A stretch of DNA of 64,000 nucleotides from Paragorgia papillata (lineage: Eukaryota > Cnidaria > Anthozoa > Scleralcyonacea > Coralliidae), in contig JAWNZC010000409.1 in assembly GCA_035771165.1 (NCBI GenBank), positions 682,001-746,000 on the forward strand. The letters are read 5' to 3'. Both the position numbers and the translations under genes were made by a program. Below are positions 55,565 to 64,000 of this stretch, in pieces (within the stretch, counting starts at the first letter, position 1; the number at the start of each line of letters is the position of its first letter). Under the pieces are notes generated by a model. It had not been told where the DNA came from, did not search any database, and saw nothing but the letters and a program-made list of their open reading frames with translations.

Positions 55565-55816
55565 ACAGACAAAAGTAAAACACACAAGAACTTGATTATG
55601 ACTTCAGATATTAAGCTAATCAAATCGTCTAATAGCATAATATATAAATAGGTGATAATTTCATATTCAGTTAATACCACAACCAGAACTATTATAGGTT
55701 GAAAGGGATGTAGTGACGTCACTTAATTAGTTACGCCCTGCATGTCATATATATATTAAATATAGAATAATAAAGAGGACACTTAGTGCGTGCATAGTCA
55801 GAGAGTGATAAGTACA

Positions 55817-55967
55817 AGCAGAACTACGAGAGCTGATACAGCCATATTTATTTGAATCAGGAATAGATATAGATCTAATGGCTTCAGATCTGAAACTTGT
55901 CATCCAAGGACTTATGGTATATCAGGTCATTGATAAGAGAAAACGCGAGCTGGATGGCATAGCAAAG
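55817..55967 (+). pseudogene. HECT gene exon 6, right part
   Basis: It resumes immediately after the 3' LTR with the second AGCAG copy. The same frame continues ELRELIQPYLFESGIDIDLM, then VIQGLMVYQVIDKRKREL, and ends AAG|GTAAGT. The segment matches the helical part of the HECT N-lobe in G2E3-like proteins (the KxxxLD-type helix). Confidence 0.8.
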
Positions 55968-56314
55968 GTAAGTGTTTGCAGACCAACATTACAGTAAATT
56001 CTGATATAATCCAAGTAATTTTCGTATTGGATAGGCTCCGTGCATTTATGAGAATGTGACGGTCATGAGTGACGTAAGATAGCGTCATCTGGCTGAAAAA
56101 TTACGAAAATTTTGAAAAAGAAATTTATGGAAAGAAAATTTAAGTTTATCTAATAATGTATGCCTAATACCTGTGCTGTGACATTAGAACTGTTTTTACA
56201 TGGTCTAACGTTGACGTGGCAACTGACTAATTGCATCGTGTATACCTGTATGTACAGTAAGGCGCACGTTGATGTTTGTTGAACCGTTTCTTCTGAACTT
56301 ATATGTACTTGCAG

Positions 56315-56480
56315 GTATGAATGAAGTTAATTTGCATTCATTTCTCAAGAGATCTACACTTGATATTGTGGAAACAATTTTCCCGAACTCCAGCAAACGC
56401 TACATAACTGCTGATGAAGTGAAGGATGCTGTAGTTTTTGAAGAGTCTGAAGGGAACCTACCTGGAGAAATATGGATCAG
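56315..56480 (+). pseudogene. HECT gene exon 7
   Basis: After TACTTGCAG the frame GMNEVNLHSFLKRSTLDIVE, TIFPNSSKRYITADEVKDAV, then EGNLPGEIWIR ends phase 2 at ATCAG|GTAATC. The start is one base out of phase with the exon 6 donor, so either one base was lost at the junction or a different donor is used. Confidence 0.75.
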
Positions 56481-56689
56481 GTAATCGGTTCTTACGCATG
56501 AACATTTTATGCCTTGCCATTCAAATGCGAGTGACATAATCTAATATTTACAAATAAAACATACATGTTTACTAACCGCGTTCTAAGGCCGTATCGCAAG
56601 TTACGGACCAATCCTTCCCATTCGATTATGGTCCGAAAGGTTATGGTGAAAAGAAGGAATGTTCCATTCAATAGACGGCCGGTCAACTC

Positions 56690-58065
56690 GATAAAAGTGT
56701 CTCAAAAACACCGTTGATGGCAAGTTTTGTTACAAGCAGGCAACCATGCTAAATCGTATCGGATAGTGTATACTTTGAAGGTGAGCGGTGTTGGCAGCCG
56801 TAATTATTGATTTATATACTAAAATTTAGAGCTTTTTGAAAGCACAATGTGATGGATGGGATATCTGTAAAGTGCTGCCTATTTGCGTTTGTGTTTTATT
56901 TGAATTAGCTAAATTCAGAATGCTATCCAATCAGCGTTGCCTCTAGTTTTGCTTAACCTAATTCGCATAACTCACAATCATAAACAAACAAGAAATATGG
57001 CGTGAATACACCTAAATATAATACTTCAAAGAAAGGCCACAAAAATGTAAGCTTGCCAAGAATCAGAAATTTATTAGATCTGGTAGCTACAGGAAAATCT
57101 CATATTCGTAAATTACTTCGTTTTATTTTGGTAATTTGCCGATACCGCCATCTATCTACTATTATAAAGCTGAGCTTTTGTACTATAGTATAGTATTGCT
57201 CATAATATCCTTAGACATTTAGCTCACCCATTCAACAGTACTATCTTGTGATACACGAAAGGCAACCGGCCTAGTCATCTTGATCAATGTCTAAGCTACA
57301 TTTCTATGCTGTAGAGCTGTGCCCGATTAATCGATTAATCGACTCTTTTTCGGCAATCGATTAATCGTTAACAACAATCGAATCATCGACAAAAGTCAAC
57401 AGCATGATACTAAAATGAGTTTTTGTTAAAAAGTTGTGGAAATATGAGATGGCATTGTGACATTCGCCCTGTTAAAAACAGCTATATTGCGTATCAAATA
57501 TCGAACGCGACTTGTTTCTTAAAAGCACACCTTTATTTGAATTTGAAGGGACAAACAATGGCAACACGTGTTGATTTTTTAATACGATTAATCGATTATT
57601 AATCGATTGTTATCAACGATTAATCGATTACGAATATGGACCGATGGGCACAGCTCTACTATGCTGGTTGCCTGCTTGTAACAAAAAGTTTTCAGATTGT
57701 TGTGGCTGTTCTTCTAAGTGTATTAATTATTTAGGCGAATTTGCGCCATGTTTCTTGTTTGTTTATAATTGTGAGCTTTGCGAATTAGAATAATCAGAAC
57801 TTCAGGCACGCTGATTGGATAGCATTCTGAATTTGTAATTCAAATAATACACAAACGTAAATAGGCATCGCTTTACAGATATCCCATCCATCACATTGTG
57901 CTTTCAAAAAGCTCGAAATTTTAGTATATAAATCAATAATCACAACCGCCAACACCCCTCACCTTCAAAGTATACACTATCCTATATGATTTAGCATGGT
58001 TGCCTGCTTGTAACAAAAAATGCCATCAAAAGAAATATTTTGAAGCATTGGCCGGCCCTCTACAT
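56690..58065. mobile_element. 1.37 kb inverted-repeat element (HECT intron 7)
   Basis: Left arm 56,690-57,010 (TGTTACAAGCAGGCAACCAT, AGTGTATACTTTGAAGGTGA, GATGGATGGGATATCTGTAA) is mirrored at 57,715-58,065. An additional internal GCCTGCTTGTAACAAAAAG copy lies at 57,665. A hAT-type MITE is nested at its centre. No coding. Confidence 0.8.
57304..57666. mobile_element. hAT-type MITE with 8-bp target duplication
   Basis: Element 57,312-57,658 (347 bp): TAGAGCTGTGCCCGATTAAT at the left, GATGGGCACAGCTCTA at the right. The 8 bases CTATGCTG precede (57,304-57,311) and follow (57,659-57,666) it. An 8-bp duplication and short ends mark hAT. Both sub-ends are packed with ATCGATTAATCG words, palindromes that may be transposase-binding sites. 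Confidence 0.92.
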
Positions 58066-58323
58066 CGCGGCTGTCGCCTAGTTATGACGCATTTTCTCTT
58101 ACACCTCATGAAAATATTATTGCCATTGTACTCATAAACATTTAATTATTTGTGTTCTATTATATGTCCTGTATTCTCAATAGATATTAAACAAAATGGT
58201 AACGAACGAAAGGGCACTACCCTTATTGGTGACTATGTCTCTCTTAAATTTTATTCCTATACCAAAACCACCATGACACAATATTTTCTTTTCTGTTATG
58301 TTTAGAGCAACCTTCTTTAACAG

Positions 58324-58538
58324 ATTTGTGTTGTTTCTGGACAGCAACAAACAGCTTACCGCCCAGAAACACATCACTACTTGTCAAATTTCATGATGAT
58401 GGGACAAGTGCATTGCCGTTTGCCGAAACTTACTTTTGTTCATTGACTCTTCCAAGTTTGCATCAATGTTACGAAGAGTTCAAGAAATCCATGGATACAG
58501 CCCTTCGGCATGGTGCACTGGGGTTAGACTATTCATAA
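58324..58538 (+). pseudogene. HECT gene exon 8 (C-lobe, catalytic Cys replaced)
   Basis: After TTTAACAG the exon opens in phase with RFVL; one extra T then shifts the frame to FWTATNSLPPRNTSLLVKF, then LPFAETYFCSLTLPSLH, YEEFKKSMDTAL, stop at 58,536. In HECT enzymes the pattern is LPxAxTCFxxLxLP with the catalytic Cys after Thr; here the codon is TAC (Tyr), one transition away from TGC. A Cys two residues later is not at the normal position. Confidence 0.85.
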
Positions 58539-58562
58539 GGCGATAAAGGCATTGTAAACTAA

Positions 58563-58957
58563 GGGGCTGTTTATATGCAGGCGAGTTACCTGGCTATCCG
58601 AGTTATTCGGGAAAGGCGAGATCCCGGTTTGTATAAGAAAGTAATGTTTTTTCCCGCGGTCTGTTTATATGGGACAGGCGAGGAACTCGTCTTGCCGAGA
58701 TCTAGGCAATAAGAGCCGGGATTTTGAATGTGCATTTGTTTTGTGTGCTACACATAACTGAAAAGTAGCAGAAACTTAAAATAAAAGAAAATTTGACAAA
58801 GTGCTCAGCATTACAAATAGGAGTATCTGTCTAGATTTATCTACACTTGAAATTTTGGCGCGTTATGGCGCGAAAGACCTGTTACTTCATTTAACCTGAT
58901 ACTGGGAACCAACGGTTGGCTTGCCGAGTAACTCGGCTCCATATAAACTGCCCCTAA
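58563..58957. mobile_element. MITE with GGGGCTGTTTATATG ends
   Basis: AGGGGCTGTTTATATGCAGG, GCGAGTTAC at the left and GAGTAACTCGG, CCATATAAACTGCCCCT at the right. About 395 bp. It lies directly after the HECT stop codon. Confidence 0.8.
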
Positions 58958-59930
58958 AACTCATTCTACATGTACAGTACAAGATGCTGTCCAAACAGCT
59001 ATTAGAAATATGTAAGAAACTACAGTAACACAGCCTGAGTTGTTCATTTTCCGTCTACGGATTGATTATGGACATTGTTCCAAATTTGTTATTGTTCGTT
59101 TTTGTTGTTGTTCATAGTGTTGTTTTACTACGTTCTGCTTTGCTTTTAATAGTGAACTGCATAAATTCCATCGAATCAATGTAAAACCACACTTTCAGAA
59201 GACCTTGGGGGAAACAATATCAGAATATATATTTGTACACATTACTGCATTACGATCTACAGTATTTGCAAATACAACAAACTTAAATCTTGCTTCATAA
59301 GCACTTTAAAGTACTCATAAACCCTGTATGGTTCTAATTGTTCTCTACAAAGACTGCCAAAATAGTTTACAAGTACTTTTGCAGTTATTGATTTATATTG
59401 CATGGATTCTTGAAAGCCGCAAATGAAATATCTGTGAAACAAAAGGACAAAGCAAACACTGTAGAATGACATGTAAAGTATTTTGGCCTGTCCAGAAATT
59501 CAAGAACTGCACGCAAATTCATGCAAATCTGTATTGCTAATTGAATGGCACGAAAATGGTGTAGAACTAAGATTCAAAGTGGATTTACCATGCCTGTACT
59601 TGACATTGTTTCATATATTTCTCAATTCTCATTAATACGTATCAGTCTGTTTGTTTCAGTCACATTGATATATCTTGCGGTATTTGACTTCTTACTTGAT
59701 CTGCTTGGGGTGTTTCTAATGGCAATAAAGTTCAAGTACTTCAACCACAGTTGGCTCCATTTCTGTAACGGGACCCTCCCAGCCAATGCCACAGTTTGAG
59801 AAGTCCTCCTATACAAATAGAATATCACCATGCAGTTAATCACCATGCAGTGCTTTCTGAATAACACATGTAAACTGGTTTACAAGTACAAGTACGGTTT
59901 GTATCCCCAAAAATGAACAATCATGATACC
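58958..59930. other. Convergent intergenic region; possible integrase tail exon
   Basis: Between the HECT and integrase 3' ends. A minus-strand stretch near 59,700-59,810 (TVALAGRVPLQKWSQLWLKY) could be a tail exon of the integrase gene, but I cannot match it firmly. Confidence 0.3.
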
Positions 59931-60044
59931 GTAGAATCCTGTTATAAACATGGGCTATAAACCCTGGATTGGTACACGTGAAAAGGCCTTATCTGGTGGA
60001 GAACAATGCAATCACATAACAGTGGGCTTATCTCCAGGGGGGCG

Positions 60045-60410
60045 CTATGAGTGGGATGATACAATATTTAAACTATGCAACCATAGAGTTAAACCTACAT
60101 GGAAAACTTCCCTGGACACAGTGGAGTTTGTGTCTGAAATGTTATTAAGGCCTTGTATCCACAACTGCATAGGTGTTTTGTTATTTTCGGAGCGAAGTGG
60201 ATGTTGCACCCAAGTATTTTGCCATGTTGAAAGATGCATGTTTATGATTGGTAGGAAGACCAAGTGAAGACACCATAAATGTACCTCATCGTTTGGGTCA
60301 AGGCTTCCATATTTCTCCAACTCGTAGAATAAATCGTAAAATAAGCCAGTTGCAACCCTGAAATACATCTCGCCACAGTCTTTCTATGCGTTGGTAATGA
60401 GTGCTCTTTC
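60045..60410 (-). pseudogene. Integrase last exon (frameshift)
   Basis: After TTAACAACAG: KSTHYQRIERLWRDVF (catalytic Glu), then a one-base shift near 60,360 into VATGLFYDLFYELEKYG, DEVHLWCLHLVFLPIINMHL and WVQHPLRSENNKTPMQLW. This tail (FYDLFxxLE...L..LHxVFLPxIN) is characteristic of the family. It ends at 60,045 in an unrecognised extension. Confidence 0.82.
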
Positions 60411-61247
60411 CTGTTGTTAATCATTGACAAACAGAACACTGTATATTAATACCTTAATCTGTGAATGTTGGTGTACTACCGAAAACATGGAATAGTGTCT
60501 AACGTTGGGAGACAAGGCCATTAATTAGTCAAAGAGAAAAATGACTAGGCGCATTGTCATTTGCTCGAAACACAATATTCCATGGTTTCTGCAGTAAACC
60601 AATCTCGCATATCCATTTGAGTTTCAAAACTGCCTACGCAGCATACTGCTTTTATTAATATCATAACCTATTAAGTTGATAGCCAAGAATATTGCTAATG
60701 TATGTGACAACAGTATCAGTTGCGCACTCGCACGGCTTGTGCTGGTGTCTAGTCTGCTCATTGGACTGTCATTAAAGTTGTTTCGAAAGCTGGATATCGA
60801 TAATAACTGGATTTTATGAAACATTTAAAACAGAGTCTAAAGCAAATGTGAAACTGACTCAAGTTTATGATGCATAATTAAGTTAACTTTCTGTGTTTTT
60901 TAGTTCAAGGACAAGGGCACATTTTAACATTTCATGCTGGCTAACACGAGACGATTTTATTCAGCACATTGGGGTGCTTGCCGTGAATGGGTTAACCATG
61001 CACCACAAAATCATTTTCAAAATATTATATATGCTTTACGTAAGCCAAATCACTTACGATTTAAGTGTTATCGAACCTACTTACAGTCTGTACATGTAAA
61101 CTGAACGCGGTCAGGTGAGATATATAAATAATTCAAAATAAATCTATATTTATTTATTTATGAATTATAAGTTATTGGTGAGTCGAATATAATAGGAAAG
61201 CTACATTTTTTTAAAGTACAGTAAAGCAACAATTTCATGGCAACTAC

Positions 61248-61480
61248 CTGTTATCAAGCTCCCTCTACCTGGACCACGTTGTGGATTGTTTAACATATGC
61301 CACGCAACTTTGACATTCTCTCCACCCTTGTCAGACCTGACACGCGACGGTAAACCATAATTGTTTACAGCATCAAGGAACCATGTAAAAACAGTGTCTG
61401 CTTTGTTGTTGTTAGATGCATGTATATACACAGGTATCCTGGAAAACCCATCGACGCCGCCATGGACAACAATCCTCCAT
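61248..61480 (-). pseudogene. Integrase core exon
   Basis: After [73 protein letters not shown], then the donor GTAGTT in phase 1. The second catalytic Asp is in SDKGGEN. No lesion is visible in this exon. Confidence 0.88.
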
Positions 61481-61606
61481 CTGAACAGCAAAAACAAATT
61501 TAAATAGAATGTCCTACAGATACTTAATTTATGACAGCATGAGAACTGACGGTACAGTATGTATTCTGTAATATATATGTCATCTAATAAGTATTCCTAC
61601 CCGTAC

Positions 61607-61862
61607 CTTATCAACTTGTGGTTTCCATCTATGTGCCACAAACTTAAAGGTCCTGGCACATGATATTTCCGCCTTCACACTGTTCTTGACCACCTTTCCA
61701 TTATTCCTACTGGGTCAGTTCTTAGCAAGGAATTTCTTATTCGTCTCAGTTGAACCCGATGTCCCTTACTGCCGAGAAATCCCCGTATTAACCTGAGGCC
61801 AATATTTGGGTTCTGGTTCTGGTTCTGCGCTTCCCTCACAAGTTGGTCGAGGTGATTGTCTT
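61607..61862 (-). pseudogene. Integrase exon with first catalytic Asp
   Basis: After CACCATAG the exon completes a Glu codon and reads DNHLDQLVREAQ, then GLRLIRGFLGSKGHRVQLRR, RTDPVGIMERWSRTV, stop (TGA), RRKYHVPGPLSLWHIDGNHK, ending AAG|GTACGG in phase 2. The H-R-V/Q-x-x-R...DPVG...R-R...LWHIDGNH order is that of IS3-like eukaryotic integrases. One in-frame TGA breaks it. Confidence 0.8.
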
Positions 61863-61866
61863 CTAT

Positions 61867-62403
61867 GGTGTGTTACGTGACCGCTATACGCAACAAAAAG
61901 TGTAACCTCAGCTTTTTGGTTTTCACAATTATTTATTTAATTAACAAGAAACTTAGAACAGATATTGAAAATGTCTATAAAGATTAAAACTAAACTAAAG
62001 TTCAGAAACTTATCTGTCGTCTGCGCACAACGAAACAGTCAATAGGAGATTCCGACACAGGTTAACAATCCGTATGGACTTGAAAAGGAAGGAACAATAA
62101 AACCAACGGCAGGAACTCCAGGACTGACTTCGTAACCACTTTGATACATATAGCTCACTCTCATACATATGCATGCCTGATATATGTTCGATGGCTGCTT
62201 ATATAGTTTCTAGAGTATATAATTATAGTAACATACTTCATTCTATATATAATATATTTACGTAATTACTAAATGACATCATAGCTGACTCATGCCAACT
62301 CATAAGTATTACTAATTGGTTACAAGTACTTATTAAGTAGTTCAGTGATCAAATAACGTCTAGTTAATTAACTGTCTTAGGATAGGCATATCCGTAACAG
62401 GTG
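61867..62403. repeat. Solo LTR next to an integrase splice acceptor
   Basis: 61,871-62,399 (529 bp) starts TGTTACGTGACC and ends ATCCGTAACA (TG...CA with TGTTACG/CGTAACA ends), flanked by GGTG on both sides (61,867-61,870; 62,400-62,403). No internal retroelement sequence remains. It lies 8 bases from the acceptor of the integrase exon ending at 61,862. Confidence 0.8.
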
Positions 62404-63340
62404 CTATATGTACCTGTCAAGCAGAAGATTAGACAACAAATTGACATACCGGTACTATTGGTAGTGACACTATTCAGTTGAAATTTTAGTTACATTGGAT
62501 TAATTTTCCAAACTGATAACAACAGGAAAAGACATTGTCCTTTTATTACAGAATCATCCTCAGAGAAACATAAAGAAATAATTTCATGATTAATCAAATC
62601 CCGCTCGAGTCAACTTTTGTGTTGTGCTTTTATTTATAGCGATTTATTGTCAAGTATTATTATTACATTTTATTCTTTATTGTTACAAGTGGTGTACATG
62701 TGGTACATGTGCAAGCTTGGATAATATGGGGGCCCCATCTATTGGGGGCTCAAGTCAAATCCCGGGGGGGGGTGGATTGCAGTTGGATTTTACTCATATA
62801 TTAACGTCACAGATATTAATATCATTCATTATTATTTCTGTATCATTGTCTTGTAGGGGAGACATGGGGCATATGTGGGAAATGGTTGGGGATTTGCTTG
62901 TCAAACTTCCCCCATAGGTCGGGGCATTAGTGCAGTTTGGACATTGTCCAAATATGATCACCAAGTGACATAGTGGAACATCAGGTACATTTGGGTTCAA
63001 ATTTAAGCCACTACATGTCATATGGACAGAAAAGAGACTGGTCACAAGTATTAAAACCAGTGGAAAACGCTGTAAATATCTACGATCTCATTCTCATCCC
63101 CATATCCCTTTGTGGGCCTGGATCGAGTTACTTCCACTCTTCCAGTATATTGTACTTTGTCGTATTTTATACAATTTTATACTATGTTAAATTAACAATA
63201 ATAGCTTAATTAAATTTCCCAAAATATGTTTATTTTGTCCTATTAGCTTTCTGAAGCAAAAGGCAGCGTTTCTGTTAGATGTATTAAAGTTATGTTTATC
63301 TTTTGAAAATCCACTTCAATTAAGCTTTGTTAAAGTCTTA
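62404..63340. other. Integrase intron remainder
   Basis: AT-rich with a G-rich patch near 62,730-62,775. No gene recognised. Confidence 0.4.
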
Positions 63341-63343
63341 ACC

Positions 63344-63456
63344 CTTTCACTTCCAACTTTCCAGGAGCTCTCTCATTGACGAGTAAAATCGTCTGGCATT
63401 AGACAGAGCAAAATAATAAAGTACGGAAAATTCTGTATTTGGTAGTGAAAGGGTTA
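63344..63456. mobile_element. TTAA-flanked piggyBac-like MITE
   Basis: TTAA then CCCTTTCACTTCC at the left, GGTAGTGAAAGGG then TTAA at the right. Shares GACGAGTAAAATCGTCTGGC with the 21.8 and 35.8 kb copies, here in the opposite orientation to the 35.8 kb copy. Confidence 0.9.
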
Positions 63457-63884
63457 AGAAATTAAAAGCTGATGAGACCATTTTACATGTATATTAGTTG
63501 ATGTGTCAACATTTTGTTATGAAGTGAGAAGTATATTTCACAAAGTGCAATGGCTTTTTCAAATGTTTTCAGTATAACATGAAAATGGGTATGCCTGTTG
63601 AGAATGCATACCTGTAGGAAATATACATGAAATAAAATGTAATTTTATGTACTCTATTACTTTTTGTTTCAGGGTTTTAGCTTGAGGGTGGGGGATTAGA
63701 CAGACAATTGTCCCCCAGGAGGTACGGCAATTTTCTTCAATTTTTTTTTAAATCTAATGCCCCATATTTCCCCGGGGTGGGGGTTTCCAATGACATAACT
63801 ATTTAATAAAATAAGTATTTAATCGCTAAATACTGACTATTGTCAATTGAATAATTGAACAACCTAATAATACAGTAAACTCAC
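63457..63884. other. Integrase intron; nothing recognised
   Basis: Has two G-rich patches (GGGGGATTAGACAG near 63,690; CCCCGGGGTGGGGG near 63,770) in AT-rich sequence. Confidence 0.35.
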
Positions 63885-64000
63885 CTGAAACACTTAGATC
63901 CCATGAAGTCATTCTTCTCTCCAACGTCCTTTTACTGACCCCAAGCATGTTGCTAAATTATGTGACTTTAAAGCCTTGTTCCAACAGATAGTTTACTTGC
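63885..64000 (-). pseudogene. Integrase helix-turn-helix exon (partial)
   Basis: Reads YLLEQGFKVT, stop (TAA at 63,960-63,958), FSNMLGVSKRTLERRM, SWDLSVS, then the donor GTGAG. The pattern LxxGF...I..xLGVS..T(L/I)xRRM is a homeodomain-like helix-turn-helix of transposases. Its 5' end is beyond the window edge. Confidence 0.7.

Larger units (their letters stand above)
51364..55821 (+). mobile_element. Ty3/gypsy LTR retrotransposon inside a HECT exon
   Basis: 5' LTR 51,369-51,514 (TGTAGTGACGTCAC...AGTACA) and 3' LTR 55,709-55,816. They differ in (TA)n length and about two substitutions, so insertion is fairly recent. The five bases AGCAG flank it on both sides (51,364-51,368; 55,817-55,821). 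A TTTGGCGACGAGCG stretch after the 5' LTR is the likely primer binding site, and GGTTGAAAGGGA before the 3' LTR the polypurine tract. Domain order Gag, protease, RT, RNase H, integrase is Ty3/gypsy type. Frameshifts near 51,680 and 54,175 plus TAG at 54,115 disable it. Confidence 0.95.
34828..58538 (+). pseudogene. G2E3-like HECT E3 ubiquitin ligase, eight-exon pseudogene
   Basis: Eight exons: 34,828-35,091; 35,563-35,680; 36,941-37,019; 37,136-37,254; 37,802-38,408; 51,332-51,368 plus 55,818-55,967 (split by a gypsy element); 56,315-56,480; 58,324-58,538. All introns are GT-AG and phases match at every junction except exon 6-7, off by one. Order of parts: N-terminal domain, CxxC/HH zinc-finger-like exon, Lys-rich linker, CUE/UBA-like domain, HECT N-lobe, HECT C-lobe. 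Intact relatives would move ubiquitin from E2 to a Cys and then to a substrate. Lesions: TAA in exon 1, a one-base loss and TAG in exon 5, the gypsy in exon 6, a one-base gain in exon 8, and Tyr at the catalytic Cys. The family call rests on remembered resemblance to G2E3-like proteins of fish and corals. Confidence 0.82.
60045..64000 (-). pseudogene. IS3-like DDE integrase gene, multi-exon pseudogene (runs off the window)
   Basis: Minus-strand exons, in order: 64,000 (edge)-63,885; 61,862-61,607; 61,480-61,248; 60,410-60,045. The three junctions join in phase 1, 2 and 1 and give continuous motifs across each. Parts: a helix-turn-helix exon, an exon with HxxxxLRRIRN-type helix and WHIDGNHKLIR (first catalytic Asp), an exon with [12 protein letters not shown] (second Asp), and an exon with YQRIERLWRDVF (Glu). 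The family is the rve-type, IS3-like eukaryotic integrase found in fish and cnidarians (Repbase IS3EU-like, from memory). In-frame stops in the first two exons and a frameshift in the last make it a pseudogene, though all three catalytic residues remain. Confidence 0.82.

Noticed and set aside
59257..59472. Minus-strand open frame (71 codons) as part of the integrase gene
   Set aside because: No family motif visible and no matching splice phase found.

Overview
The window looks like intergenic and intronic DNA of an animal, most likely an anthozoan cnidarian such as a stony coral or sea anemone. The evidence is an AT-rich, repeat-dense sequence, spliced genes with GT-AG introns, and a characteristic mix of mobile elements (Penelope-like, Ty3/gypsy, LINE, Crypton-like recombinase, Polinton/adintovirus-like, many MITEs). 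The species assignment is inference. I see no intact host gene; almost every coding region is a mobile element or a decayed gene.

1-10 kb: a long TTCC/CCCT microsatellite, a 0.33 kb inverted-repeat element, a RecQ-like helicase fragment (minus), a 1.24 kb Mutator-like element with a perfect 9-bp target duplication, and a tRNA-derived SINE. 10.1-13.6 kb: a giant palindrome made of a short TA-flanked MITE (four copies) enclosing two inverted copies of a 0.96 kb module with outward TATA boxes and ACGGT iterons. 13.9-17.5 kb: a broken LINE (minus). 17.8-23.3 kb: Penelope-type terminal fragments, a 3.4 kb element with roughly 0.7 kb inverted repeats lying between two LINE pieces, and a second helicase fragment split by a TTAA-flanked MITE. 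24.5-26.1 kb: a two-exon Crypton/KIAA1958-type tyrosine recombinase with one stop codon. 26.6-31.4 kb: rearranged Penelope-like pieces (GIY-YIG nuclease, reverse transcriptase, thumb), a TTACTC/GAGTAA word array and a second Penelope-like reverse transcriptase. 31.8-34.4 kb: fold-back MITEs and tandem repeats.

34.8-58.5 kb (plus): an eight-exon pseudogene of a G2E3-like HECT ubiquitin ligase (zinc-finger-like exon, CUE/UBA-like exon, HECT exons). Seven of its eight splice junctions, or all but one, keep consistent phase. It carries stops and frameshifts, a Tyr at the catalytic Cys position, and a complete Ty3/gypsy element inserted inside exon 6 with a 5-bp duplication. Intron 5 also holds a 9.75 kb inverted-repeat-bounded block: three tandem 1.36 kb units with ACGGTTCTCAC iterons, then a 5.1 kb palindrome with a viral-type packaging ATPase in its loop and two inverted copies of two small genes in its arms. 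59-64 kb (minus): a multi-exon IS3-like DDE integrase pseudogene whose exons join in phase, with a solo LTR 8 bases from a splice acceptor.

The convergent HECT ligase plus IS3-like integrase pair is the best candidate for an undescribed system, possibly the two cargo genes of one large eukaryotic DNA transposon; the right end lies outside the window. The shared ACGGTnnnCAC iterons of two otherwise different repeat modules, and the word-swapped TTACTC/TTACAC arrays, are the other two strong patterns.
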